Shown piece after piece: positions 15,082 to 23,764 of a DNA stretch of 64,000 nucleotides. The stretch is from an uncultured Bacilli bacterium (GTDB lineage Bacteria; Bacillota_I; Bacilli_A; RF39; UBA660): contig CAKOQQ010000007.1 in assembly GCA_934101425.1 (NCBI GenBank), forward strand, positions 1 through 64,000. Direction: 5' to 3'. Every line of letters starts with the position of its first letter. The stretch's first letter is position 1. The notes beneath the pieces are model-generated. The model was given only the letters and a program-made list of their open reading frames with translations, did not search any database and was not told the origin of the DNA. The translations under genes and the position numbers were made by a program.

Positions 15082-15892
15082 CTTTTTTTATTAAATTATA
15101 ATATAACATAGCAACTGTCATAGGTCCTACTCCACCTGGAACTGGAGTAATATATTTTGCTTTTTTACTTACATGTTTAAAATCAACATCACCATATAAC
15201 TTATTATCGACTTTATTTATACCAACATCTACTATAATAGAACCACGTTTTACCATATTTTTAGTTATTAAATGTTTGCATCCTACTGCACAGATTAATA
15301 AATCTGCTTTTTTTGTATAATCTTTTAAGCGTTTAGTTTTACTATGGCAAACTGTTACAGTGGCGTTTTTTCTAAGTAGTAGTTCAATTAATGGCTTACC
15401 AACTAATTTACTTCTACCAACTATAACGGCATTTTTACCTTCTAAATTTATATTATAGTACTCTAATAATTTAATAATTCCATATGGGGTACAAGATATT
15501 ATACCAGGATTATTGCTAAATAAATTACCACAATTTTTTATAGTAAGACCATCAATATCTTTTGTTTCATCTATAGCATTTATAATTTTGTCTACATTTA
15601 AATGATCTGGTAATGGGAGTTGTACTATTATTCCATTTATCTTTTTATCTTTGTTTAAACTTTCTATTTTTCTAATTACAATATCATCTGTTATATCTAA
15701 ATCAAATTTAAAATGGTTAAAGTTAACATTTAAATATTCTGCAACTTTCTTTTTATTTTTTATATATACATTACTTGCTGCGTCATCACCAACTTGTATA
15801 ACTGCTATACCATATTCTAAGTTATTTTCTTGTATATAGTCTTTTAATTCTTCTTTGATTTTATTACTAACTAGTTTTCCATCTAGTATCAT
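15074..15892 (-). CDS. folD: Methylenetetrahydrofolate dehydrogenase/cyclohydrolase FolD
   Basis: FolD interconverts methylene-, methenyl- and formyl-THF using NADP. The 272 residues show catalytic lysine and tyrosine context NVYIKNKKK, the signature IIVQLPLP, GRSKLVGKPL in the Rossmann part, and the C-terminal TPVPGGVGPMTVAML. It lies 11 nt downstream of glyA, so the two one-carbon genes form an operon. Confidence 0.96.
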   Translation of the reverse strand: MILDGKLVSNKIKEELKDYIQENNLEYGIAVIQVGDDAASNVYIKNKKKVAEYLNVNFNHFKFDLDITDDIVIRKIESLNKDKKINGIIVQLPLPDHLNVDKIINAIDETKDIDGLTIKNCGNLFSNNPGIISCTPYGIIKLLEYYNINLEGKNAVIVGRSKLVGKPLIELLLRKNATVTVCHSKTKRLKDYTKKADLLICAVGCKHLITKNMVKRGSIIVDVGINKVDNKLYGDVDFKHVSKKAKYITPVPGGVGPMTVAMLYYNLIKKES

Positions 15893-15903
15893 TTAATCAC
15901 ATC

Positions 15904-17127
15904 CTATTCATATAATGGATATTTATCAGTTAATTCTTTAGTTTCTTTTCTTAATTCTTCGTATACTTCATCATTATCGATATTTCTTAAAGCTTTAGAA
16001 ATAATTTTTCCTACTTTAATAAAATCTTCTTCTTTGAAACCTCTAGTTGTCATAGCTGGACTGCCTAATCTAATTCCACTTGTTTTAAATGGAGATTCTG
16101 TTTCATTTGGAATAGTATTTTTATTACATGTTATACATATTTTATCAAGTGCTTTTTCTGCATCTTTTCCTGTTATACCTAATGTAGATTTAACATCAAC
16201 TAATATTAAATGATTATCAGTACCATTAGATATTATTCTGAAGCCTTCTTCTTTTAAAGTTTCAGATAAAGCTTTGATATTCTTTAAAACTTGAATTTGA
16301 TAATCTTTAAATTCTGGTTGTAAAGCTTCATAGAAACATTCTGCCTTGGCGCCAATAACATGCATTAAAGGTCCACCTTGTATACCAGGAAAAATAGTCT
16401 TGTTTATTTTTTTAATTATTTCTTCATTATTTGTTAAAATAAGCCCACCACGAGGTCCTCTTAGTGTTTTATGTGTTGTAGAAGTTACTACATCTGCATA
16501 AGGAAAAGGACTTGGATGAAGACCACATGCTACTAATCCTGCAATATGTGCCATATCAACCATTAAAATAGCTCCACAAGCATCAGCTGCTTCTCTGAAC
16601 TTTTTAAAATCTATTGTTCTAGAGTAAGCACTAGCACCAGCAATAATCATTTTTGGTTTTTCTTTTTTAGCTAGTTCAATAAGTTCATCATAATTAATTT
16701 CTTCAGTTTCTAAATCAACATTATAAGATACAATATCATATTCTAATCCACTAAAGTTAATGCTATGTCCATGAGTTAAATGCCCTCCATGACTTAAATT
16801 CATACCCATTACTTTATCTTTATAATTTAATAATGCCTTATATACAGCCATATTGGCACTACTACCACTATGTGGTTGTACATTAGCGTATTTACAATTA
16901 AATAATTTAGTAGCATATTCTATTGCTAGATTTTCAAATATATCTATATATTCACAACCTCCATAATATCTTTTGCCACTATATCCTTCTGCGTATTTAT
17001 TAGTCAAAATACTTCCTTGTAATTCCAATATATCTTTAGAAACAAAATTTTCAGAAGCAATTAATTCAATATTTCTTCTTTGTCTTTCTAGTTCTTTATT
17101 TAAAGCATCTTTAAGTAGTTTATCCAT
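15904..17127 (-). CDS. glyA: Serine hydroxymethyltransferase GlyA
   Basis: GlyA makes glycine and methylene-THF from serine, feeding folD just downstream. The 407-residue protein has the PLP lysine in VTSTTHKTLRGPRGG, the SGSSAN block, MVDMAHIAGLVA, and GIRLGSPAMTTRG. Its promoter has the exact TGATATAAT / 6 nt / GGTGAT / 3 nt / ATG arrangement (17131-17148). Confidence 0.96.
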   Translation of the reverse strand: MDKLLKDALNKELERQRRNIELIASENFVSKDILELQGSILTNKYAEGYSGKRYYGGCEYIDIFENLAIEYATKLFNCKYANVQPHSGSSANMAVYKALLNYKDKVMGMNLSHGGHLTHGHSINFSGLEYDIVSYNVDLETEEINYDELIELAKKEKPKMIIAGASAYSRTIDFKKFREAADACGAILMVDMAHIAGLVACGLHPSPFPYADVVTSTTHKTLRGPRGGLILTNNEEIIKKINKTIFPGIQGGPLMHVIGAKAECFYEALQPEFKDYQIQVLKNIKALSETLKEEGFRIISNGTDNHLILVDVKSTLGITGKDAEKALDKICITCNKNTIPNETESPFKTSGIRLGSPAMTTRGFKEEDFIKVGKIISKALRNIDNDEVYEELRKETKELTDKYPLYE

Positions 17128-17219
17128 TCTATCACCTATTTCATTATATCATATTATAATTTAATTGACATCACTTTTTTAATAATATATAATTATGCTT
17201 AGGATAGGAGTTGAAGGAA

Positions 17220-17792
17220 ATGTCAAAATGGAAAATTAATCCTAATTTTTTTGCATTATTGTTGGTTGCATCTTTATTTGCTGAATGGAAATACATGGCT
17301 ATTCTTGCTTTCTTAGTTTTTGTATTATGGAATGAAAATGAAAAATTAAGAAAACTAGCTATTCAAGTAGTTGCTATTTCATCAGCTTGTGCATTATTCT
17401 CACTATTATGGACTGCTATTAGCAATGGATTTAGTGTAGTTGAAAGTGCTGCTAATTTATTAAATAGTATTATTAAATTATTTGATGACACTTATACTAG
17501 ACCTGAATGGGTAATTACATTATTAGCTATTTTAGATAAAGTAGAAGCTTTAATTGCTAATTTAGTTAGTTTAGCTATTTATTTTGCTAAATTTAGCTTC
17601 ATAGTAGCTATTATAAGTAATGAATTACCAAATAAAGGTATCTTTAGTAAAATTAGTGAATATTTAAATAAATTCAGTAGTTTTGTAGATAAAAAATTAT
17701 ATGATTTAGTATCTATAAATCCCGCTGGACCAGTAGTACAAAATACACAACCAACAGTTAATCAAACTAATGAACAAAATTTAAATAATTAG
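17220..17792 (+). CDS. Integral membrane protein of unknown function, 190 residues
   Basis: The ATG at 17220 has AGGAG and AAGGAA upstream; the in-frame TTG at 17211 lies within this region. Hydrophobic helices lie at about 7-37, 45-70 and 105-130, followed by an amphipathic segment and a Gln/Asn/Thr-rich hydrophilic tail (VVQNTQPTVNQTNEQNLNN). No catalytic motif is visible. It is monocistronic and converges on oapA across a strong terminator. I do not recognise the family. Confidence 0.7.
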   Translation: MSKWKINPNFFALLLVASLFAEWKYMAILAFLVFVLWNENEKLRKLAIQVVAISSACALFSLLWTAISNGFSVVESAANLLNSIIKLFDDTYTRPEWVITLLAILDKVEALIANLVSLAIYFAKFSFIVAIISNELPNKGIFSKISEYLNKFSSFVDKKLYDLVSINPAGPVVQNTQPTVNQTNEQNLNN

Positions 17793-17797
17793 GACAT

Positions 17798-17824
17798 AAA
17801 AAGCATATCAATGATATGCTTTTT
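17798..17824. terminator. Bidirectional terminator between the membrane gene and oapA
   Basis: AAAAAGCATAT and ATATGCTTTTT form an 11-bp stem with a 5-nt loop; it just touches the 3' end of oapA and has T runs on both sides. Confidence 0.8.
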
Positions 17825-18344
17825 ATTTTTTAAAAATAGATAATACTTTCGATGACATAGTAATTATTTTTGTACTATTTTTAATAGCAACACCTTTTCC
17901 CATAGCTTTACCACCAATTGTAAGAGCTGCTATAGTAGCAGTTACTAATAATGATACTATAAATAGATTTATATCAAATTTTGAAGCTATAGAAGTAGCT
18001 ACTGCAACACCTGCAGTACCTGATACGATACCACAAATATCACCTACCACGTCGTTGCAAATAGATGATACTCTATCAGAATTTTTAATAAATTTAACGG
18101 CTATATTTGAACCTTTTACTTTTTTAGCATTCATAGAAATAATTGGTTTATCATCAGCAGATGTTACTGCAACACCAATCATATCAAATACTATACCTAA
18201 TAAAATAAATATAAGTACTAATATTATACCAAGTATTAAACTAGCATCTTTAAGTACCATTTCTGATAAGAAAGAAAATAACATTGATATAGCAAATGCC
18301 ATTATAGTTATAGTTATTATCCATTTTTTATTATTTTTTTTCAT
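17823..18344 (-). CDS. oapA: OapA-like OLE-RNA-associated membrane protein
   Basis: 173 residues with predicted membrane helices at about 8-28, 34-60, 104-120 and 125-147. Between helices 2 and 3 is a charged, well-ordered segment (SADDKPIISMNAKKVKG, then KNSDRVSSICNDVVGD and CGIVSG) that matches my recollection of the OapA family. OapA dimers bind OLE RNA and hold it at the membrane, and loss of the complex causes magnesium and other stress sensitivity in Bacillus halodurans. The gene starts 17 nt after the terminator of the large structured RNA at 18361-18975, the usual OLE/OapA order. An AAGGAG site precedes the ATG. Confidence 0.78.
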   Translation of the reverse strand: MKKNNKKWIITITIMAFAISMLFSFLSEMVLKDASLILGIILVLIFILLGIVFDMIGVAVTSADDKPIISMNAKKVKGSNIAVKFIKNSDRVSSICNDVVGDICGIVSGTAGVAVATSIASKFDINLFIVSLLVTATIAALTIGGKAMGKGVAIKNSTKIITMSSKVLSIFKK

Positions 18345-18360
18345 ATTACTCCTTATAATA

Positions 18361-18975
18361 AAAAGGGACCAAGTCCCTTTATATACATCTTAAATGGCTA
18401 TTAACATAATTAACTTTGCGTCTTAGGTCAAGTAGGTTTTCCCTGAATCTTGCATCACGTTACCATGGGTGCGGTTTCCCTTTAAAAGATTCAATATATC
18501 GTCTCCAAATATATGACTTGATTACCACTTAGTACGCACTGTAATCTTATATTACGTCACTCTAGGGGATTTCCCCGGCTACTAATTTATTATTAATTCT
18601 TTTTTGCAAGTATTGTTTCAAACTGCGATTTTTAAATAATCTTAGCTATAAACTACTTAAAATAGATCAGTTATCCCCATAACTCACTCAAGACAAGCTA
18701 CGCTATTCATAACTTTCGCCACAAAATAGGTTCACGCCTAATTCGTATCTGGTCCGTCAACTAATAGTGTATAGGCCAAACACAAGATTAGGTCTCCATG
18801 AATGCTGGGTCGTTTGCGTATGCCATTACGGACGCCCATCACTCTACCTTTCAGCATCCACCCCAAACTGGGCGTAAGAAGCAAACACCAAAAGTTTCAC
18901 AGATGTGCTCTTTACCGGATTTTTAGCCCCGGCTTCCTAATAAATCAAATAGACTAGAATAATGTGCCACTTGAT
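18361..18975 (-). ncRNA. ole: OLE RNA (ornate large extremophilic RNA)
   Basis: A roughly 615-nt region without credible ORFs is richer in G+C than its surroundings. It is driven by an extended -10 promoter and closed by an intrinsic hairpin. Its length agrees with the roughly 610-nt OLE class, and it lies immediately upstream of an OapA-like gene. Conserved-looking blocks on the minus strand include GGGAAAACCTACTTGACC near the 3' end and GATGGGCGTCCG near the 5' third. It is not RNase P, tmRNA, SRP or a group I/II intron by the motifs I checked. A covariance-model search would confirm the class. Confidence 0.72.
18362..18380 (-). terminator. Intrinsic terminator closing the OLE RNA
   Basis: On the minus strand AAAGGGAC, a 3-nt loop and GTCCCTTT are followed by TTATT. 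It lies directly before the oapA ribosome site, so oapA would depend on read-through. Confidence 0.75.
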
Positions 18976-18981
18976 AGATAA

Positions 18982-19009
18982 ATTATATCATATTTTATAA
19001 AAATGTCAA
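18982..19009 (-). promoter_or_regulatory. Promoter of the OLE RNA
   Basis: TTGACA (19004-19009), 16 nt, TATAAT (18982-18987) with an upstream TG giving TGATATAAT. The predicted start is near 18975. This is one of the strongest consensus promoters in the window. Confidence 0.8.
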
Positions 19010-19017
19010 ATTGACAA

Positions 19018-19539
19018 TTATTTTCTCTTTTTTATTACTTTGGCTGGATTACCTGCAACTATTGTATAACATTCTACATCTTTAGTAACAACAGCTCCAG
19101 CTGCAATAATTGATCCTTCATGAATAGTTACACCTGGTAATATTATTGCATTAGCTCCTATCCATACATCATTTTCTATAATAACTGGTTTTATTTCGCT
19201 ATTTCCTTGCTTAATCATTGGTATATCTGTTCTATCAAATTTATGATTAGAAGTATATATAGAAACATTAGGTCCCATCATAACATTTGAACCAATAGTT
19301 ACTGAAGATGTTATTTTAGCGTTAATACCAATACCAGAATTATCACCTATTTCAATATTTGGCGATATATTAGCATTTTTATCTATATTTATATTTTTAC
19401 CAGTCTTATTTGCAAATCCTTTTACTAGTAAATTTCTTATTTGCTTACCAAATAAATTAATTGGAAAATCAGATGCTGGTAAATGTTTACCTATTAAATG
19501 ATATAAAATATAACAAAAATATATTCGTAATTTACTCAT
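19018..19539 (-). CDS. Hexapeptide-repeat O-acetyltransferase
   Basis: A 173-residue left-handed beta-helix acyltransferase (LbH/Maa/WcaF type). Repeats of the [LIV]-G-x4 kind run from about residue 55 to the end, with the extended loop SNHKFDRTD carrying the likely catalytic histidine and the closing IIAAGAVVTKDVECYTIVAGNPAKVI. It overlaps the upstream glycosyltransferase by 8 nt and is the last gene of the surface-glycan operon, so it probably O-acetylates a glycan sugar. Confidence 0.88.
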   Translation of the reverse strand: MSKLRIYFCYILYHLIGKHLPASDFPINLFGKQIRNLLVKGFANKTGKNINIDKNANISPNIEIGDNSGIGINAKITSSVTIGSNVMMGPNVSIYTSNHKFDRTDIPMIKQGNSEIKPVIIENDVWIGANAIILPGVTIHEGSIIAAGAVVTKDVECYTIVAGNPAKVIKKRK

Positions 19540-20683
19540 TAATTTCTTCCCCTTTTAAAATAATTTCTAGAAAATTTAACCATCTTTCTTTAATTTTTTC
19601 AAAAGAATATTTTTTAGCTGTCTCTTTAGCATTTTTTCCCATTATACTTATTTCTTTTTTATTATCCAATAGTTTAATTATTTTTTTAGCCATAACATCT
19701 TTACTTCTATTTTTTATTACATATCCAGAAAAATTATTTTTTATAAGTTCCAAAGATCCAGAAGCACTATCAAAAATAATTCCAGGTAGACCATATGACA
19801 TACCTTCTAAAAGAGCTATGCCAAATGATTCAGTATATGATGTAACAATAAAAGCTTTAGAATGACTTAAAACATCATTGATATAATCTTTGTTTTGAAA
19901 GCCATGTAAGATGATATTATTTTCTAAATGTAAATTTGTTATTATATCTTTTAAATTATTTCTTTCTGGCCCATCACCAATTATATCTAGTTTATAATTA
20001 GGATTTTTTGCTACAACCTTTTTAAAAACATCTATTAAATCATCAAAACCCTTTTCTTTTGATAATCTCCCCACTGTTACAACATTTTTAGTATAATCAC
20101 TATCTATTTCTGGAATATTATCAAGAGAGTTTGGCATATAATAACATTTTACTTTCCCTGTTAATGTTGCAGTATAAAAATTTGTAAGTTCTTTTGATAC
20201 AGGCAATAAATAATCTATATTTTTGCATGCATCATTTAAATTTTGTATATATTTTTGATCATTTAAATGATGACGATGTTCTTGAGCTATTTTAATAATA
20301 CTTTCTTTCCCGTATTTGCTTAAATAATTTGTAAATAATACTCTCGTAGATATTATTACATCAGCATTACTATTTTTAATATAATCTATCATAGTTTTTT
20401 TTCTCAAATATAAAACTTTTATAGCTTTTATACCTTCTTTTAATAAATTAAAAATTTTAAAGTTTTTAAAGTTTTGCTTAATTTCTTTTTTATTTGGACC
20501 ATAAGGTATTAAGTATTTTATTTTTACCTTGTCATCTATTTTATATACAGGTTTCTTTCCCATTTTATAAGTACAAATTATTTCAACTTTATAATCATCA
20601 CAAAGCATATTTGCAAGTGTTGCTACAGCTTTTTCAACACCACCATAATTTAAATGTAATGATAATATTGCAATTTTTTTCAT
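19532..20683 (-). CDS. Family 4 glycosyltransferase
   Basis: 383 residues with a GT-B fold: LHLNYGGVEKAVATLA at the N-terminus and GRLSKEKGFDDL, IGDGPE, LHGFQNKDYIND and the catalytic EX7E-like SYTESFGIALLEGMSYGLP in the C-terminal half. It is closely similar in layout to the glycosyltransferase at 22541-23764, so the two are probably paralogues adding different residues. It lies in the operon between wecB and the acetyltransferase. Confidence 0.9.
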   Translation of the reverse strand: MKKIAILSLHLNYGGVEKAVATLANMLCDDYKVEIICTYKMGKKPVYKIDDKVKIKYLIPYGPNKKEIKQNFKNFKIFNLLKEGIKAIKVLYLRKKTMIDYIKNSNADVIISTRVLFTNYLSKYGKESIIKIAQEHRHHLNDQKYIQNLNDACKNIDYLLPVSKELTNFYTATLTGKVKCYYMPNSLDNIPEIDSDYTKNVVTVGRLSKEKGFDDLIDVFKKVVAKNPNYKLDIIGDGPERNNLKDIITNLHLENNIILHGFQNKDYINDVLSHSKAFIVTSYTESFGIALLEGMSYGLPGIIFDSASGSLELIKNNFSGYVIKNRSKDVMAKKIIKLLDNKKEISIMGKNAKETAKKYSFEKIKERWLNFLEIILKGEEINE

Positions 20684-20703
20684 TTTATCACAACTCTTTT
20701 TCT

Positions 20704-21801
20704 TTAATTTGCATATTTTTCAATAATTGCATCAACAATTCTTTCGCTTGCATGTCCATCACCATATGGATTAGAAGCTTTACTCATTTTTTCATATTTT
20801 TTATTATTATCTAATAATTCTTTAGTTTCACGAATTATGTCTTCTTCTTTTGTTCCAACTAATTTTAATGTACCCGCATCAATTCCTTCCGGTCTTTCTG
20901 TTGTATCTCTAAGAACTAATACTGGTTTACCAAGTGATGGAGCTTCTTCTTGAATTCCACCACTATCTGTTAGTATTAAATATGATTTATTTATTATATT
21001 ATGAAAATCTAGCACATCTAGTGGCGGTACAATTTTAACTTTATCATTATTAGCTAAGTATTCATCTACAATATTTTTAATTATTGGGTTTAAATGTACA
21101 GGATATAATACTCTTATATCTTCATATTCACTTGTTAACTTATTTATAGCGCTAAAGATTCTCTTCATAGGTTCTCCTACATTTTCTCTTCTATGAGCTG
21201 TTAATAATATTAATCTTTTATCTTTAGCAAAATCTAATATTTCATTTTCATAATCTTCTTTAACAGTAGTAGCCATAGCATCTATTGCAGTATTACCAGT
21301 TACATAAATATTTTTTCTACCTTCTTTAAGTAAATTTTCTTCACTTAATTTAGTTGGTGCAAAATTCATATCTGCTAAGCAACTAACCATTTGTCTATTC
21401 ATTTCTTCTGGATATGGTGAATATTTTTCGTATGTTCTAAGTCCTGCTTCAACATGCCCTATATCTACTTGTTTGTAAAATGCTGCTAAAGCTCCTACAA
21501 ATGTAGTAGTAGTATCACCATGAACAAGAACTATATTTGGTTTTTCATGTTCAATTATTTCTTCCAAAGCTATAAGTGATCTAGTAGTTATATCACCTAA
21601 TGTTTGGCCTTGTTTCATAATATTTAAATCATATTCTGGCTTAATATCGAATGTTGTTAATACTTGATCTAACATTTCCCTATGTTGTGCTGTTACGCAT
21701 ACTATGCACTCTGTTTCTTCCCTTTTTTCTAATTCTTTAATAAGTGGTGCCATTTTAATGGCTTCTGGTCTAGTACCAAAAATTGTCATTACTTTTATCA
21801 T
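20704..21801 (-). CDS. wecB: UDP-GlcNAc 2-epimerase WecB/MnaA
   Basis: Converts UDP-GlcNAc to UDP-ManNAc. The 365-residue protein has IFGTRPEAIKMAPL at its start, QHREMLDQVL, VHGDTTTT, HVEAGLRT, LTAHRRENVGEP and SGGIQEEAPSLGKPVLVLRDTTERPE. Its product is the donor used by the TagA/WecG-type enzyme encoded next in the same operon, which supports a ManNAc-containing linkage unit of teichoic-acid type. Confidence 0.96.
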   Translation of the reverse strand: MIKVMTIFGTRPEAIKMAPLIKELEKREETECIVCVTAQHREMLDQVLTTFDIKPEYDLNIMKQGQTLGDITTRSLIALEEIIEHEKPNIVLVHGDTTTTFVGALAAFYKQVDIGHVEAGLRTYEKYSPYPEEMNRQMVSCLADMNFAPTKLSEENLLKEGRKNIYVTGNTAIDAMATTVKEDYENEILDFAKDKRLILLTAHRRENVGEPMKRIFSAINKLTSEYEDIRVLYPVHLNPIIKNIVDEYLANNDKVKIVPPLDVLDFHNIINKSYLILTDSGGIQEEAPSLGKPVLVLRDTTERPEGIDAGTLKLVGTKEEDIIRETKELLDNNKKYEKMSKASNPYGDGHASERIVDAIIEKYAN

Positions 21802-21823
21802 ATATCCTCCTAATCAGCAATTA

Positions 21824-22534
21824 CTATTTCATTTTTTTAATTTTGAATATAAATTTTACATTATTATTATAAAATCTTTTTAATCTAGATGGTTCACACA
21901 TAATTCTATATAACCATTCCATATTCATTTTAATAAATAATTTTGGTGCTCTTTTCTTTGAACCACTTATTACATCTAGTGATCCACCTACTCCAACAAA
22001 AATACCTTTATCAAACTTATCTAAATGCTTATAGATAAGTTTTTCTTGATTAGGTATACCAAGAGCAACTAAGATTATATCTGGCTTTGATTTGATAATT
22101 TTTTCAAAATCCTTATCTTTATCTTTACTATAACCATTTACCATACCTAAAATATTTAAATTAGGATATTTTTCTTTTAAAACATCTTTTAGTTTTACTA
22201 ATACTTCTTCTTTAGAACCTAATATATATATTGATTTATTATTTAAAGAACCAAGGCGTAATAGTTCTTCTGCTATTTCAACGCCTGGTATTCTTTCTTT
22301 TATATCATAATTAAGCATTTTAGCTGACTTCACTATACCTATTCCATCAGGAACTATCGTAGTATCTTTTGATAATAATAATTTTTTAAAACTATCATCA
22401 TTTTCTGCTATATTAAATGTTTCTGGATTTGCTGTTACTATAAACATTTTTTTATTGTTTTCTAAATTTTCATCTAATACTTTATAAAAACTCTCTTTTG
22501 TATCTAAATATAATTTGTTAAATAAACTCTTCAT
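21824..22534 (-). CDS. tagA: WecG/TagA/CpsF-family glycosyltransferase
   Basis: Transfers ManNAc (or a related sugar) from the UDP donor to undecaprenyl-PP-GlcNAc. The 236-residue GT26 protein shows FIVTANPETFNIA, IVPDGIGIVKSAK with the catalytic aspartate, RIPGVEIAEELL, ILGSKEEVL, ALGIPNQEKLI and VGVGGSLDVISG. It lacks evidence of a signal peptide and is expected at the inner membrane face. It is flanked by wecB and GT4 genes. Confidence 0.92.
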   Translation of the reverse strand: MKSLFNKLYLDTKESFYKVLDENLENNKKMFIVTANPETFNIAENDDSFKKLLLSKDTTIVPDGIGIVKSAKMLNYDIKERIPGVEIAEELLRLGSLNNKSIYILGSKEEVLVKLKDVLKEKYPNLNILGMVNGYSKDKDKDFEKIIKSKPDIILVALGIPNQEKLIYKHLDKFDKGIFVGVGGSLDVISGSKKRAPKLFIKMNMEWLYRIMCEPSRLKRFYNNNVKFIFKIKKMK

Positions 22535-22540
22535 ACTACC

Positions 22541-23764
22541 TCACTCTATTAAATTACTTGTATCTGGTTTTTGATTATCTTTATCTGCGATTTGTTGTAA
22601 TAATGATTGTATATCATTTTTTGCATATATATCTTCTTTTATATCTTCAATTTTTACTTCTTTATCAAATTCTTTACCATTTATAATTGCATCTATAAAA
22701 TCATTCCATCTATTTGTAAGTGAACTATAAGAATACTTTTTAGCTGTTTCTTTTGCTTTGTTACCAATAAGTATTTTAAATTCATCACTGCTTAATAAAA
22801 GTTTTACTTTTCTAGCCATTTCTTCGATATCTCTATTTTTTACAATATATCCATTTGAATTGTCTTCCATGAACTCTAATACACCAGTAGCTGTATCAAA
22901 AACTACAGATGGAAGCCCATATGACATCGCTTCTAATAAGGAAAGTCCAAATGATTCTTTTTTACTTGCTAATACAAACACAGATGAATGACTTAATAAA
23001 TCATTTATATAGTCTTTATTTTGGTATCCATGTAATGTTACTTTATCTTTTATTCTAAGATCAAATATTTTTTTCTTGATTTTATTAAGTTCAGGTCCAT
23101 CTCCTACTATATCTAATGTAACATCAGGAAGTTCTAGTTGAACTTGATAATACATGTTTATTATATCTAAAACACCTTTATCACTAGTTAATCTACCAAC
23201 AGTAATAATATTCTTTTTAGAAAAATCTGAATTTATAATTGGTATATCATCTAGTACATTAGGCATATGATAACATGGCATTTTTAAATATTTTTTATAA
23301 TAATCTCTAATTTCTTTTGATACAGTAAGAATATAATTAGCATATTTATAATTTTTTCTTACTTTTTTTATTTCTTTTTTGTTATCCAAATGATAATTAT
23401 TTTCTATAAACACCTTATATTTGTTCTTTTTATTATATTTAAACCATTTTACATAAGTACTATTACTAGTTATAAGCACATCATAATCATTTTTCTTTAT
23501 TTCTTTTTTTATTACACTTTTATTTAAAAATCCAACTTTTATTTTTAATAATAATTTCTTAACTATACTTCTTTTTTCTTCTTTTTCACTGCTAAGTAAA
23601 AATACTTGTTTTACGTTATCGTTTAGCTTATGAGTTCCATTTTCTTCTTTATATGTTTGTACTAGTGTTACTTCATGATTTACTGATAGCATATTTACAA
23701 TACTACACAAAGATTTATCAATACCACTTAAACTAAGTTTTTTTGCTAATATTTTTATTTTCAT
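22541..23764 (-). CDS. Family 4 glycosyltransferase with C-terminal extension
   Basis: 407 residues. The GT-B catalytic half contains VGRLTSDKGVLDI, IVGDGPE, LHGYQNKDYINDLLSHS and ASKKESFGLSLLEAMSYGLPSVVFD. An acidic 45-residue tail (about 362-407, ending KDNQKPDTSNLIE) goes beyond the normal fold and is absent from its paralogue at 19532-20683. The start overlaps the upstream polymerase stop (ATGA). Confidence 0.9.
   Translation of the reverse strand: MKIKILAKKLSLSGIDKSLCSIVNMLSVNHEVTLVQTYKEENGTHKLNDNVKQVFLLSSEKEEKRSIVKKLLLKIKVGFLNKSVIKKEIKKNDYDVLITSNSTYVKWFKYNKKNKYKVFIENNYHLDNKKEIKKVRKNYKYANYILTVSKEIRDYYKKYLKMPCYHMPNVLDDIPIINSDFSKKNIITVGRLTSDKGVLDIINMYYQVQLELPDVTLDIVGDGPELNKIKKKIFDLRIKDKVTLHGYQNKDYINDLLSHSSVFVLASKKESFGLSLLEAMSYGLPSVVFDTATGVLEFMEDNSNGYIVKNRDIEEMARKVKLLLSSDEFKILIGNKAKETAKKYSYSSLTNRWNDFIDAIINGKEFDKEVKIEDIKEDIYAKNDIQSLLQQIADKDNQKPDTSNLIE

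Noticed and set aside
18361..18975. RNase P RNA, tmRNA, SRP RNA or a group I/II intron as identity of the large structured RNA.
   Set aside because: I found no GAGGAAAGTCC/ACAGAAA pair of RNase P, no tRNA-like ends or tag frame of tmRNA, and no group II domain V or group I core. Length and the OapA neighbour fit OLE better.
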